Shown here in pieces: positions 25,898 to 34,913 of a stretch of 41,688 nucleotides of DNA (position 1 is the stretch's first letter; each line of letters starts with the position of its first letter). The position numbers and the translations under genes are program-made. The stretch comes from Candidatus Poseidoniaceae archaeon (GTDB lineage Archaea; Thermoplasmatota; Poseidoniia; Poseidoniales; Poseidoniaceae). The notes beneath the pieces were generated by a model. The model saw only the letters and a program-made list of their open reading frames with translations, made no database searches and was not told where the DNA came from. The stretch spans positions 1 to 41,688 of the forward strand of contig JANXHP010000100.1 in NCBI GenBank assembly GCA_024958795.1, in the 5' to 3' direction.

Positions 25898-28498
25898 TCA
25901 ATTTTCCTTTGTAAAATCATTATTGGTTTCCAGCAAGAAAATTGCTTCACGAGTCAATTTGTATCTATTCCGAACACCCATCTTTCGCTTTTCAACAAGT
26001 CCAAACTTCTGCAAAGTTCGTAAATGGTGTGAAACTAATTGTTGTGATTTTTCTAATCTGTTAGCCAATTCAGACTGTGTAGGGAATTCACCTAAAGTTC
26101 CATCAATATCTAGTAGAGATAGAATCTTTCCTTGTAGGCTATTTGGATCTGGAGATAATGGTGGAACAGGTAATACCTCATCGCTCATATGTGGTTGTAG
26201 TTGATTTGTTAACGGATAGAAACGGACCAAGCGTCCATCTTTTCTACGCCAAATACGTTCTTCATTTTCTAAGACTCTAATATGGTGAGTAATTTGTCCA
26301 TTGGACATTTCTAAGGCACCCATTAGGGCTCGGAAATGACAACCAGGGTTTGCTGTTAAGTATCCCATCAAACGTCCTCGTTGGAATCTCCCATCTGTTG
26401 TTTCATGTGTTTTTCCAATTAGTCCGAGGAACCACAATCCAGCAGCAGTTGAAGGTATTCGTATTGATTCTGTATTTAGAACAACAAGTACTAGCATCGA
26501 TAGAATCGATGTTGATGAAGCGATGAGAATAACAGTAGGTGCTATTGTAATCGCTTCTTCTTGAACAGCTTGTGTAATGGTTTTTTCTTCATCCACTTCT
26601 TCTAGCGGGAGTTGGTATTCAGAACTTTCACTTTCAACATTTGTCACTTGAATACTAGCGATATTGAAGTTTTTACATTGAGGCGAACTTTCTGCGGTTT
26701 GCACTTGATATGTTCCGCTCCATCCCTGTTGAGGCGTCCATCCACCAACACCGCGGCTAAGCAATACTTGCCCCTCTTCATTTGAATTGAAAACCCAGCA
26801 TGTTCCACTTTCAGTAACAACGCCACTCCAGAAACCAGTCAACAACCTTGAATTGATAGATTGCTGAGTTTCAATGTTTTCACTATCAGCGCTTTGTTCT
26901 TGTTCAGTCAAAGGCCAAGAGAACTCAACCTCAGACAAACTAATCGGGTTGGTTTGCAATTCTATACTGAGGACATAATCTCCATCAGGTAAATTATTTT
27001 GCATCATGTCAATCATTGAGATGTCATCAATATTCATTGTAGCATGGTTACCAACTCCCTGATATTGTAGAAGAATCAATCGCCCATCCCTATCATCGCA
27101 CAGTGAACGTTGGCGATGTACTTCTTGTCCTGCATCATCATAGATGATGGTAGAAATTCCACAAGGCCCAACCCATCTCATCTCTACTTCACTAATCTGT
27201 GGAAGCAGGTCAAGAGTGATGTCCAAATTATTGTCGGAAGAACTCAAGTGAGTCATGATTTCAAGGTCTAAAGGCGATGAACAATCGGTAGCACTCACTC
27301 TTTCGTATGTTATTTGATGAGATGAGGCAGCATAGTATTCTGGTACTTCCACTAGCACATTGTATGTTCCAGATGGGACTTCGCAACCCTGCAAATCAGT
27401 GAAAGACCAATCTGCTAATCCAATCACTAATTGTTCATCACTACTGAGTACATTATCGACTTCAATTTGGTTACATGTTTTGGTCATTCTGGAATCAAAT
27501 ACTACCCTGCCACGGTCATCTATTATCCACATTTCTGCCTTGCAGGTATTGGTGAAAGTTAGTACCCTTTCGCTATCACCAATATTGGTTAACAGCAAAG
27601 ACGATTGCAATAATTCACCTTCTGAGAATAGATTGTCATTTGCTTGGAGAATCATATCGGTTTGCAAACCATCAACTCTTTCTTCAACATCGGTAATACC
27701 GCTTTGTGATATATCAACAACAACGCTTTGGGTGAGAGTTTTTCCAACATTAAAAACTTCAATATTCAAGTCCCCGTTAACTGTTTGGTAAGCCGGGATT
27801 AAGATGTTACCAAGCAATATTTGCTCTTCTGAATCAATAATATTTTGTTCAGTAAAACATGGGAACTGTAGTTCAGTAATGTCGCCTATTTGTGAAATTA
27901 ATTTGCATCCTAAATCATTTGGCACTGTAATAGAATCCATACTCGGATTGTATAGCGAAACTCCAAGAATTAGATTTTGATCATCCAATATCACTTGTTG
28001 ACGATTACTAATTGTCAATACCAATTCTAACTGTTGTGGGATTTCGATGGAAGTTTGAATCTCTACTTGGACTTCATCACTCAAGTCAGTAGTAGGATGA
28101 ATTGCCATGATAGAATATTGCCCTGAAGGAACATAAGTTCCCGTCCCATCTTTCAAATCCCAATTCAGTCCTTCAAATTGTAATATTTCTCCATTGCTCA
28201 AATCAATGTTTTGTGATTGTCCACGGCATGAATCTGTGCCATCATAAATCACTTCATCATTAGCGTTTAGAACTTGAAGAACAACATCACAAGACGGGTC
28301 ATTGTCTATACTTTGGAATGCTCCATCATTGATGATATTTGCAGAGACTGTAATGATGTCTCCTTGTTGATACCATTGTTTAGCACTAGCTTCATCAATC
28401 TGCATTTCGAGGTGTACTTGACTACCCTCTGAAGTAACAGCAGTGCTGAATGCGGAGATTACCAATAGCGCCAGCAGCAGCATGACTCGCGGTTGCAT
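25898..28498 (-). CDS. membrane-spanning regulator: exported BsuPI-like domains, one helix, two cytoplasmic winged helices
   Basis: About 866 residues from the ATG at 28498 (upstream in-frame ATGs at 28510, 28531 and 28534 are alternatives). A signal peptide (MQPRVMLLLALLVISAFSTA) leads to several extracellular beta domains resembling BsuPI-type repeats (GTYVPSGQYSIMAIHP; GCEVPSGTYNVLVEVPEY). One transmembrane helix lies about 165 residues after a GFWSGVVTESGTCWVF repeat region, at forward 26470-26555. The cytoplasmic part has two ArsR/MarR-like winged helices: NPGCHFRALMGALEMSNGQI, then HHIRVLENEERIWRRKDGRL, and TQSELANRLEKSQQLVSHHL then RTLQKFGLVEKRK. It looks like a one-component receptor that binds DNA directly; ligand and targets are unknown. 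Confidence 0.85.
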   Translation of the reverse strand: MQPRVMLLLALLVISAFSTAVTSEGSQVHLEMQIDEASAKQWYQQGDIITVSANIINDGAFQSIDNDPSCDVVLQVLNANDEVIYDGTDSCRGQSQNIDLSNGEILQFEGLNWDLKDGTGTYVPSGQYSIMAIHPTTDLSDEVQVEIQTSIEIPQQLELVLTISNRQQVILDDQNLILGVSLYNPSMDSITVPNDLGCKLISQIGDITELQFPCFTEQNIIDSEEQILLGNILIPAYQTVNGDLNIEVFNVGKTLTQSVVVDISQSGITDVEERVDGLQTDMILQANDNLFSEGELLQSSLLLTNIGDSERVLTFTNTCKAEMWIIDDRGRVVFDSRMTKTCNQIEVDNVLSSDEQLVIGLADWSFTDLQGCEVPSGTYNVLVEVPEYYAASSHQITYERVSATDCSSPLDLEIMTHLSSSDNNLDITLDLLPQISEVEMRWVGPCGISTIIYDDAGQEVHRQRSLCDDRDGRLILLQYQGVGNHATMNIDDISMIDMMQNNLPDGDYVLSIELQTNPISLSEVEFSWPLTEQEQSADSENIETQQSINSRLLTGFWSGVVTESGTCWVFNSNEEGQVLLSRGVGGWTPQQGWSGTYQVQTAESSPQCKNFNIASIQVTNVESESSEYQLPLEEVDEEKTITQAVQEEAITIAPTVILIASSTSILSMLVLVVLNTESIRIPSTAAGLWFLGLIGKTHETTDGRFQRGRLMGYLTANPGCHFRALMGALEMSNGQITHHIRVLENEERIWRRKDGRLVRFYPLTNQLQPHMSDEVLPVPPLSPDPNSLQGKILSLLDIDGTLGEFPTQSELANRLEKSQQLVSHHLRTLQKFGLVEKRKMGVRNRYKLTREAIFLLETNNDFTKEN

Positions 28499-28500
28499 CG

Positions 28501-28519
28501 GCCTCCCCATAGGGGAGGC
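28501..28519 (-). promoter_or_regulatory. GC-rich hairpin at the start of the membrane winged-helix gene
   Basis: GCCTCCCC-ATA-GGGGAGGC is a perfect eight-base-pair stem with a three-base loop, two bases before the ATG at 28498. On the minus strand its 3' arm contains GGGGAGG, a strong Shine-Dalgarno sequence, so folding would block ribosome access. If an upstream start is used, the hairpin is coding instead. Confidence 0.5.
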
Positions 28520-28570
28520 AGGGTCGCTCATCACTTGAAAGGCCAGCGGTGCATGGCATGTGTGAACCCG

Positions 28571-29335
28571 ATGTCAAATCACACACCAAATGTCATCTTG
28601 GACAATGATGAAATCATTGTACTGCAAGCCCAATTAGGTGAATGGGATAACTTAAATCATCTCTTGATTTGTAAAAAAACAAAAGATGCTGTAATTGTTG
28701 ATCCATTTGATGGCAAATACTGGCATAATATCTGTAATAATAATGGCTGGAAATTACGTTCGGCTTGGTTAACACATAGCCATTGGGACCACACCAAAGG
28801 GGTGGAAGAAGCCCAACAAATAGGTGGAGAGGAATTCCAGATATTTATTCATCAAAATGAAAAACAACGCGGATGGGATGGTCCACATACAAATCTATTC
28901 ACATGTAATGAAATGAGTTTCGAACAAGTGACGATTGGACAATTGAAATTTGCAGCTCATTGTACGCCAGGGCATACACCTGGACATACCACATTCATTG
29001 GACATGGACTGGTATTGTCCGGTGATTGTTTATTCCTCGGAAGATGTGGTCGTTGTGATTTGTTTGGAGGAAGTGAAGATAAACAACGGCAAACATTACG
29101 ATATCTGAAAAGAGTTCTTACAACCCTTGAATCAGATGTTCTCGTGCTACCAGGTCATCAGTATGCATTGAAGGATGGGACTCTGCCGACAACGATGAGA
29201 GTTGAAGAATTATTACTCTCAAATTTAGCAATATTAGCCGTAGATGATGACCGAGCATGGAGTACTCTAGACTTCCTTGCTTTTGATGATAGCATGGCTA
29301 AGAAGGCTAGTCGGCAAAGAGCGAAGCGCTCTTAA
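28571..29335 (+). CDS. metallo-beta-lactamase-fold hydrolase, glyoxalase II/ETHE1-like
   Basis: About 255 residues. The metal-binding HxHxDH motif is HSHWDH (H69, H71, D73, H74). It is followed by CTPGHTPGHTTFIG, SGDCLFLGRCGRCDLFGG and VLPGHQYA, which together fit the glyoxalase II/persulfide dioxygenase group. The GRCGRCDL stretch resembles the GCGRTD of ETHE1-type persulfide dioxygenases, but hydroxyacylglutathione hydrolase-like or other thioester activity is equally possible. TGTGA six bases upstream favours the ATG at 28571; an ATG at 28553 is also possible. It diverges from the membrane winged-helix gene across the hairpin and abuts the next gene's stop. Confidence 0.85.
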   Translation: MSNHTPNVILDNDEIIVLQAQLGEWDNLNHLLICKKTKDAVIVDPFDGKYWHNICNNNGWKLRSAWLTHSHWDHTKGVEEAQQIGGEEFQIFIHQNEKQRGWDGPHTNLFTCNEMSFEQVTIGQLKFAAHCTPGHTPGHTTFIGHGLVLSGDCLFLGRCGRCDLFGGSEDKQRQTLRYLKRVLTTLESDVLVLPGHQYALKDGTLPTTMRVEELLLSNLAILAVDDDRAWSTLDFLAFDDSMAKKASRQRAKRS

Positions 29336-32300
29336 TCACAACAATCTGTCTAAATCCATCATCGATGGAATAGCAGCTTCTTGCTCAGTTTTCTGATCAA
29401 TTTCATGTTGCTTCCATTGTGGAACAGCAGCATCTTGAACTTGCGATGGTAGTGCTAAACCATTCCATCCCAATTCTCTTGCTTTGTCATGTTCACCAGA
29501 ATTAACGTAATGCTCAATCCAAGTTTGGCGACGTTCTTCTTCTTCAGCAAACGCTTCATTAGCCATTCTTTCTTCAGTTCTATCACGTACAAGTTTCTTC
29601 TTTCCTGCAGCCTTAGATACTTGTGCTACAAATATTAGCGCTAATAGGAAAAGAATCGCTCCACCCATCCCTGTCAACAATTTCATATTACCTGCAAGTA
29701 AATTTCCATCAGAATTATCGCTGTTAATGCTTGGGTCAGATGTTATCGCACAATCTTGCCCAAATGCACCACTAGAAATTTCTGGGTCCCATGGACATGG
29801 GTCCTTTGCATTTTGAATTCCATCATTATCAAAGTCTGGGCATCCCCAATCCAAATCTAATGCAGGGTTTCCAATCGATGTACCCGCTTCTTTACGGCAG
29901 CCATCAGGTTGCCATGAAGCAATAATCGGTAACGGACCTTCTTCTCCATCTGGATCATAGTTTGCTTCATCGCCATATCCATCTCCATCAAAGTCATTCC
30001 ATTGAGAAGGGTGAAGAGGGAATAAATCTGGCTGGTAGAAACTGGTTGCGTTATCTCCCCATCCATCTCCATCCATGTCTGACCATTGGTCTGCAATTTC
30101 AGGGAATGCATCGCCTCTTTGCTCTCTAATGACCAAAAATAAGCCTGGGTAATCTAGGTCTTCAATTGTGGTATTTTCATAGAAGTAATTGTCTCCCCAT
30201 CCGTCTCCATCAGTATCCATCCATTGTTCATGGTCTTCAGGGAATGCGTCATCAACATCAGCCCAACCATCTAAATCATAATCAGGGCATCCATGTCGGT
30301 TATTTGCATAGGATTTTCCATACTCATTAAGACATTCATCGCCAGAAGGAACACCTTGGTTATCGCCATAGCCATCACCATCAATATCTGCCCATTGGAA
30401 TGGGTCTTCAGGGAATGCATCTTCAGGGTCGGTAAATCCATCCAAATCAGTATCTGGGCAACCTCTTGTTACTGGATTTGTAGATTGACCATGTTTCAGT
30501 GGACATACATCTCCTTCTACACCATCTAAGTTATCGCCAAATCCATCTCCATCAGTATCTGCCCATTGAGTAGCATCATTAGAGAATTGGTCGCCATTCA
30601 ATCCACCAGGATTGTCTCCATATCCATCTCCATCAGTATCTTTCCATTGTGAAGTATCATCTGGGAATATATCTGGATTGGAACCGTTTGGATTATCTCC
30701 TCTACCATCGCCATCTCTATCCGACCATTGACTCGCGTCGTCAGGGAATGGGTCTCCTGCATTGGAATATCCATCACCATCACGGTCTGAACAACCTAAG
30801 CGGTCTATAGTGGAAGTTCCAGCTTCATTTGGACATTCATCAGCATTATTTCCACTTGCGTTAGAACCGTATCCGTCATTATCTTCATCACACCATTGTG
30901 TAGGGTCAGCCGGGAAGGCGTCAGCACCGTAGCAGTCTGTTCGAGCTGGCCAACCAGCATCTGGATCAGACCAACCATCTCCATCAGTGTCAACACAACC
31001 TAAGCGGTCGAATTCGGAATCACCCCAATTGTTCGGGCAACCATCTGACCTATCACTCAGTTCGTTATCGCCGACCCAATCGCCATCGGAATCCAGCCAC
31101 TGTGTTCTGTCTAGAGGGAATGTGTCAATCAAATTTGCAACCGATACTAAATCTCCAGGCCATTCTGCAGGTCTAATCCATACCCAAGAAGTATTGACGA
31201 AATTATCTCCATGGCCATCTCCATCAGTATCATTCCATTGAGTATCATCATTAGGGAATGCATCTCCAGTTTGATTGATTCTTATTTGAGCACCCGTTAA
31301 GTCATAATGAGTGCCTTGGATGTTGTTGTCACCAACACCATCTCCATCAGTATCAATCCATTGTGTACCATCACTAGGGAATCTATCTGCACCTTCGGCA
31401 ACAGTCCATCCTGAGTCTTCATCGGACCATCCGTCACCATCACTATCTGGGCATCCAAATCTATCTTCTGTTGAACTTCCAGCAACCGTCAAACAAGAAT
31501 CCGGTTGGAATGCCGGAGCGGGATTGTCTCCGAAGCCATCTCCGTCCGTATCATCCCATTGCGTGCCATCTTCGGGAAATGCATCATCTTGATTCAAGAC
31601 TCCATCACTATCAATATCGGGATCAACAGACCAATGATAAATACCTTCATCATTTCTCCCTTGGGACGAAATGATGTACATCCCATTTGGATGCCAATCT
31701 AATCCATATATGGACCCACAGTTATTTCCACCACCAGTTGAAGTGCAACCGCTAGGGCGTGGTGCTGCTAATGTGTCAACGATTGTTGCAGAAGTGTCAT
31801 GGGTTTTGAAAATCCGAATACTTGCCCCATCTGATGAATAATAAGTATGGGCTGCTGCAACTTGGGTGGAATCTGGAGAAAATTCAATATCGTTGCAAGT
31901 AGTTGAAGTAGAATAGACCCATCTTTCAGTCAGTGAATGATAATTAAGCATTCTAATTCGAGCACCAGAACTTTCCCAAGCTTCGCATACGGCAATAGAG
32001 TTTCCATCAGGAGACCAAGCAATGGAATTAATATTACCTCTATTGGTGTTACGAGTCGCATTTTGAGTCCAAGTAGCGGTCTCATAAACCCAAACATCCT
32101 CATCGCCTCCAATTGCAATTCTACTACCGTCGGGACTCCAATCTACTGATTCAAATCTAGCATCTCCCCCTGGGGTGAATGATGTGATTTCAGTTCCGGT
32201 TGAAGAATTATAAATCTGTACTTCACCATTTGTTCCTCCATTTCCTGATCGCCCTATGACAACAGCAATCATTGTGCCATCGGGACTAAATTCAAGTTCT

Positions 32301-32827
32301 TTCGCTTGATCTCCTCCTCCAACATCAACAGAGATTGTGAATAGTTCGGTGATATTGTTTGCGTAATATATACTCATCTGGTCTTGGTCATCAAGTGCCC
32401 CAACATACATATCATCGGGAGACCAAGAAATATCCTCAAGTCCAGAAATCGAAACCGTTCTAATATTCTGTTTTGAAGCAGTGTCCCAAATTCGCAAGTT
32501 ATTACCATCAGAAGTCATGTAGTGGTTTCCATCATGACTGAATTTAGATCTGTAGTAATCACTGCTAGAAGGTTGACGAGCATCCTCTGAAAATCCGCCA
32601 TTCTGAATGGTCCATGGATCGTTTCTATCGCTCGTACCATCTCCATCTGCGTCAGGACACCCTGTCCTGTCAATTGTACTGCTGCCCTCTGCAACCGGGC
32701 AATCATCAAGATGATCCTCTACCCCGTCTCCATCTGTATCAAATGCAGTGGCATATGGTAGTAATGACATTGAAATCATAGTGATAACTAATATCAGTGC
32801 AATTTTTTTCCCATTTTGATGAATCAT
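29336..32827 (-). CDS. giant exported WD40-like/TSP3-repeat protein with C-terminal membrane anchor
   Basis: 1163 residues. A signal peptide (about 1-28, ALILVITMISMSLLPYATA) is followed by one TSP3 repeat, then a WD40-like propeller (about 85-400) with SWSPDD, DWSPDGSRIAIGG, AWSPDGNSIAV and EFSPDSTQVAAA units. Next come about fifteen calcium-binding TSP3-type repeats (DTDGDGWGDN and SDRDGDGYSN, about 405-1020), one transmembrane helix (about 1049-1070, GGAILFLLALIFVAQV) and a 90-residue charged cytoplasmic tail (RTEERMANEAFAEEEERRQT onward). GAGG seven bases before the ATG supports the start. Probably a calcium-stabilised surface adhesin or binding protein. The DNA repeats are highly similar, so assembly collapse is possible. 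Confidence 0.85.
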   Translation of the reverse strand: MIHQNGKKIALILVITMISMSLLPYATAFDTDGDGVEDHLDDCPVAEGSSTIDRTGCPDADGDGTSDRNDPWTIQNGGFSEDARQPSSSDYYRSKFSHDGNHYMTSDGNNLRIWDTASKQNIRTVSISGLEDISWSPDDMYVGALDDQDQMSIYYANNITELFTISVDVGGGDQAKELEFSPDGTMIAVVIGRSGNGGTNGEVQIYNSSTGTEITSFTPGGDARFESVDWSPDGSRIAIGGDEDVWVYETATWTQNATRNTNRGNINSIAWSPDGNSIAVCEAWESSGARIRMLNYHSLTERWVYSTSTTCNDIEFSPDSTQVAAAHTYYSSDGASIRIFKTHDTSATIVDTLAAPRPSGCTSTGGGNNCGSIYGLDWHPNGMYIISSQGRNDEGIYHWSVDPDIDSDGVLNQDDAFPEDGTQWDDTDGDGFGDNPAPAFQPDSCLTVAGSSTEDRFGCPDSDGDGWSDEDSGWTVAEGADRFPSDGTQWIDTDGDGVGDNNIQGTHYDLTGAQIRINQTGDAFPNDDTQWNDTDGDGHGDNFVNTSWVWIRPAEWPGDLVSVANLIDTFPLDRTQWLDSDGDWVGDNELSDRSDGCPNNWGDSEFDRLGCVDTDGDGWSDPDAGWPARTDCYGADAFPADPTQWCDEDNDGYGSNASGNNADECPNEAGTSTIDRLGCSDRDGDGYSNAGDPFPDDASQWSDRDGDGRGDNPNGSNPDIFPDDTSQWKDTDGDGYGDNPGGLNGDQFSNDATQWADTDGDGFGDNLDGVEGDVCPLKHGQSTNPVTRGCPDTDLDGFTDPEDAFPEDPFQWADIDGDGYGDNQGVPSGDECLNEYGKSYANNRHGCPDYDLDGWADVDDAFPEDHEQWMDTDGDGWGDNYFYENTTIEDLDYPGLFLVIREQRGDAFPEIADQWSDMDGDGWGDNATSFYQPDLFPLHPSQWNDFDGDGYGDEANYDPDGEEGPLPIIASWQPDGCRKEAGTSIGNPALDLDWGCPDFDNDGIQNAKDPCPWDPEISSGAFGQDCAITSDPSINSDNSDGNLLAGNMKLLTGMGGAILFLLALIFVAQVSKAAGKKKLVRDRTEERMANEAFAEEEERRQTWIEHYVNSGEHDKARELGWNGLALPSQVQDAAVPQWKQHEIDQKTEQEAAIPSMMDLDRLL

Positions 32828-32890
32828 ACGGCAGGCCTCAGTAATGCCATCACTGCGTGATAAAAGGTTTTGTGGTCTTTTTGCTCATTA

Positions 32891-32899
32891 TTTTTATTT
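32891..32899 (+). promoter_or_regulatory. candidate TATA box of the STAND ATPase gene
   Basis: TTTTTATTT lies about 34-42 bases before the ATG at 32933, which has no Shine-Dalgarno sequence, consistent with a short-leader transcript. Confidence 0.3.
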
Positions 32900-32932
32900 G
32901 ATGATGGATAATTAATTCAAACAAACGAGCGA

Positions 32933-34516
32933 ATGGTTCATGCACAAATGACTCAACCGCAACATATGAGCGGTGGCTTGCCGAAGGTCAATATTGCAGT
33001 CGTAGACCGCGTACTGCTCCACCTTCTGCAACAAGATCACCAAGCCGATAGGTATGTTGTGTCCTATGCGTTGACTCGCCCGGGAATTGCAGATGCATGT
33101 GCACAACACCCTCCTAATGTTAGTCGCTCAATGCGCACACTTCTCAAGGACGAATATGTCACGGAACATACGCGTAGTATTCGCGGTGATGATAGGCGTC
33201 AAAAGACATGGCAATTAACCAATTCTGGTCGCGTTATTGCAAAGAAAAGAAATGAAGAATTAGGATTGACAAAGGTCCTAGTTAGAGATGTTGAAGGAGA
33301 ATTGCTTGAAGTTGAAGCTAAAGAAGCACCAAAGAGAATCTCAGCCGATATTTCCATCTTACAAGTCCTACTTCATGCTCAACACGAAGGGATTCTAACT
33401 TTTGGAGATATTCGTTTTGGAAAAATCAGTCAAAATGATTCTGATGATTTGCCAAAGCCAGGTAGGCTCACCCCTCTAACTGGGGCTCATGCAACCTACC
33501 ACACCGAGCCGCCAACAACACGCCCAGTTCACGGCAGGATAGATGAAATCGCTGAGTTGGATAGTTGGCATTCACAAAGAAAACCTTGTGCAGTAGTGCA
33601 TGGAATTGCAGGTATTGGTAAATCGACATTGGTAGCACATTGGTTGAAGAAAAGAATGGAAGGAGACTCGAATATCTCGGTCTGTTGGTATCCTTGCCAA
33701 CCTTGGGATTCAGCGCTTGGATTAGCAACAAGTCTACTACACAGATTTGGAATTGATGAATCTCATGATCCATATAACTTGATAGAAACATTACCGTTGA
33801 GCCCTGGTGCTAAAATGGATGTAGATACATGGAGGAGAAGGTTGCTAACTTACCTAACCGATGCACGTACGATCAGAGAGCGATTCAACACTGAAAAGGG
33901 AGGCCCTCCCCCTTATTGGTTGATTGTAATCGATGACATCCACCATATTATTGATGAAGCAAGAGATTTGTTAGGTGCATTGATTCAAATTTCCAAGAGT
34001 ACCCCTTTGAGATTACTATTCATTAGCAGAACAACTCTTGATATCTATGATAGGCGAGATGTTCATACAAGAGATGTGGTAAGAGAACTTGCATTGAGTG
34101 GGTTAAGTCTAGAGGAAACCGGAAATTGGTTAGATGAGTTGACTAATAACTCATCTCTTGAATTGGATGAGGTACACGCTGCTACTGGCGGGCATCCATT
34201 AGCCTTGGAATTACTGGAATTATATGGCAATCCAACGCATGGTGATTGGCTGAGATTCTTGGATGAAGAGATTATTACTCATTTACCAGATGGTGAAAGA
34301 GAATTGTTGCTTACTCTTGCTGTTGCAGACAAGCCTGTATCATGGGCGAAATTGGCCAAATCAGTTGGATGGGATGGAGTGCCACCAGAAAATCTAATCT
34401 CACATGGATTATTGTTGGAATTAGAAGAAGGAATGTGGCTTCATGAAGCGATGCGAGAACGCTTGTTGAGAGATGTTGGAACAGCTCAAGCTGAGCGTAA
34501 AAAACAAATCAACTGA
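32933..34516 (+). CDS. STAND-type P-loop ATPase with N-terminal winged helix
   Basis: 527 residues. A winged-helix domain (about 20-100; VSYALTRPGIADACAQHPPN, VSRSMRTLLKDEYVTEHTRS, then a RGDDRRQKTW wing) leads to a P-loop domain. Walker A is HGIAGIGKST with K230, and Walker B is YWLIVIDDIHH with D334 and D335. LLFISRT follows as a sensor strand, and GGHPLALELLELYG corresponds to the GxP motif of NB-ARC/STAND proteins. A C-terminal winged-helix-like part (about 455-515) ends the protein; no sensor repeat array (TPR, WD40) is present. Likely a signal-responsive ATP switch that controls transcription or defence; the trigger is unknown. Converges on trx, two bases between stops. Confidence 0.82.
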   Translation: MVHAQMTQPQHMSGGLPKVNIAVVDRVLLHLLQQDHQADRYVVSYALTRPGIADACAQHPPNVSRSMRTLLKDEYVTEHTRSIRGDDRRQKTWQLTNSGRVIAKKRNEELGLTKVLVRDVEGELLEVEAKEAPKRISADISILQVLLHAQHEGILTFGDIRFGKISQNDSDDLPKPGRLTPLTGAHATYHTEPPTTRPVHGRIDEIAELDSWHSQRKPCAVVHGIAGIGKSTLVAHWLKKRMEGDSNISVCWYPCQPWDSALGLATSLLHRFGIDESHDPYNLIETLPLSPGAKMDVDTWRRRLLTYLTDARTIRERFNTEKGGPPPYWLIVIDDIHHIIDEARDLLGALIQISKSTPLRLLFISRTTLDIYDRRDVHTRDVVRELALSGLSLEETGNWLDELTNNSSLELDEVHAATGGHPLALELLELYGNPTHGDWLRFLDEEIITHLPDGERELLLTLAVADKPVSWAKLAKSVGWDGVPPENLISHGLLLELEEGMWLHEAMRERLLRDVGTAQAERKKQIN

Positions 34517-34518
34517 AT

Positions 34519-34848
34519 TCAAAAGTCAGCAGCAGACATGTATTCGTCAATCCACTGCAATAGTTTTGGTTTTGGTAGTGCTCCTGCTTTGTTAGATACC
34601 ATTTTACCATCATGATAGAGGTATAATGCTGGGATTCCCCTAACACCAAGTCTGCCTGCCGTCATTTGGTCTGAATCAGTGTTAACTTTTGCAATTACAA
34701 TCTCTCTTTCTGTAGCGACTTCAGCAAGAACTGGAGCTATTGCTTTACAAGGCCCACACCAAGGTGCCCAAAAATCAACAAGCACCCATCCACCTGCATT
34801 GATTGTTTCATCATATGTTGCGTCTGTTACTGCTCTGACTTCACCCAT
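34519..34848 (-). CDS. trxA: thioredoxin
   Basis: A small dithiol reductant. The active site is FWAPWCGPCKAIAP with C31 and C34 (numbered from the ATG at 34848) and the cis-proline is in RGIPALYLY. 109 residues, the classic thioredoxin size. GGTGAG just upstream supports ATG at 34848 over a TTG at 34863. It diverges from rpe; the 142-base space contains a perfect 9-bp inverted repeat. Confidence 0.93.
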   Translation of the reverse strand: MGEVRAVTDATYDETINAGGWVLVDFWAPWCGPCKAIAPVLAEVATEREIVIAKVNTDSDQMTAGRLGVRGIPALYLYHDGKMVSNKAGALPKPKLLQWIDEYMSAADF

Positions 34849-34890
34849 TGGCTCACCTATCAATATCTCAATGTTGGAGTATTATGAGGC

Positions 34891-34913
34891 TTTGCCCAAT
34901 ATTTTTGGGCAAA
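34891..34913. promoter_or_regulatory. perfect 9-bp inverted repeat between trx and rpe
   Basis: TTTGCCCAA and TTGGGCAAA flank the five-base loop TATTT. It lies 43 bases upstream of the trx start and 78 bases upstream of rpe, so it could be an operator for a dimeric regulator shared by both genes, or a hairpin in the trx leader. No T-run follows on either strand in the way of a simple terminator. Confidence 0.5.

Noticed and set aside
29857-31485. several minus- and plus-strand frames within the TSP3 repeats, rich in Met, Asp or Ser/Pro
   Set aside because: They are frame-shifted readings of the repetitive GAT-GGA-rich sequence of the giant surface protein.
32933-34516. defence island around the STAND ATPase
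   Set aside because: Neighbours are thioredoxin and surface-protein genes; no nuclease, restriction or abortive-infection genes are adjacent.
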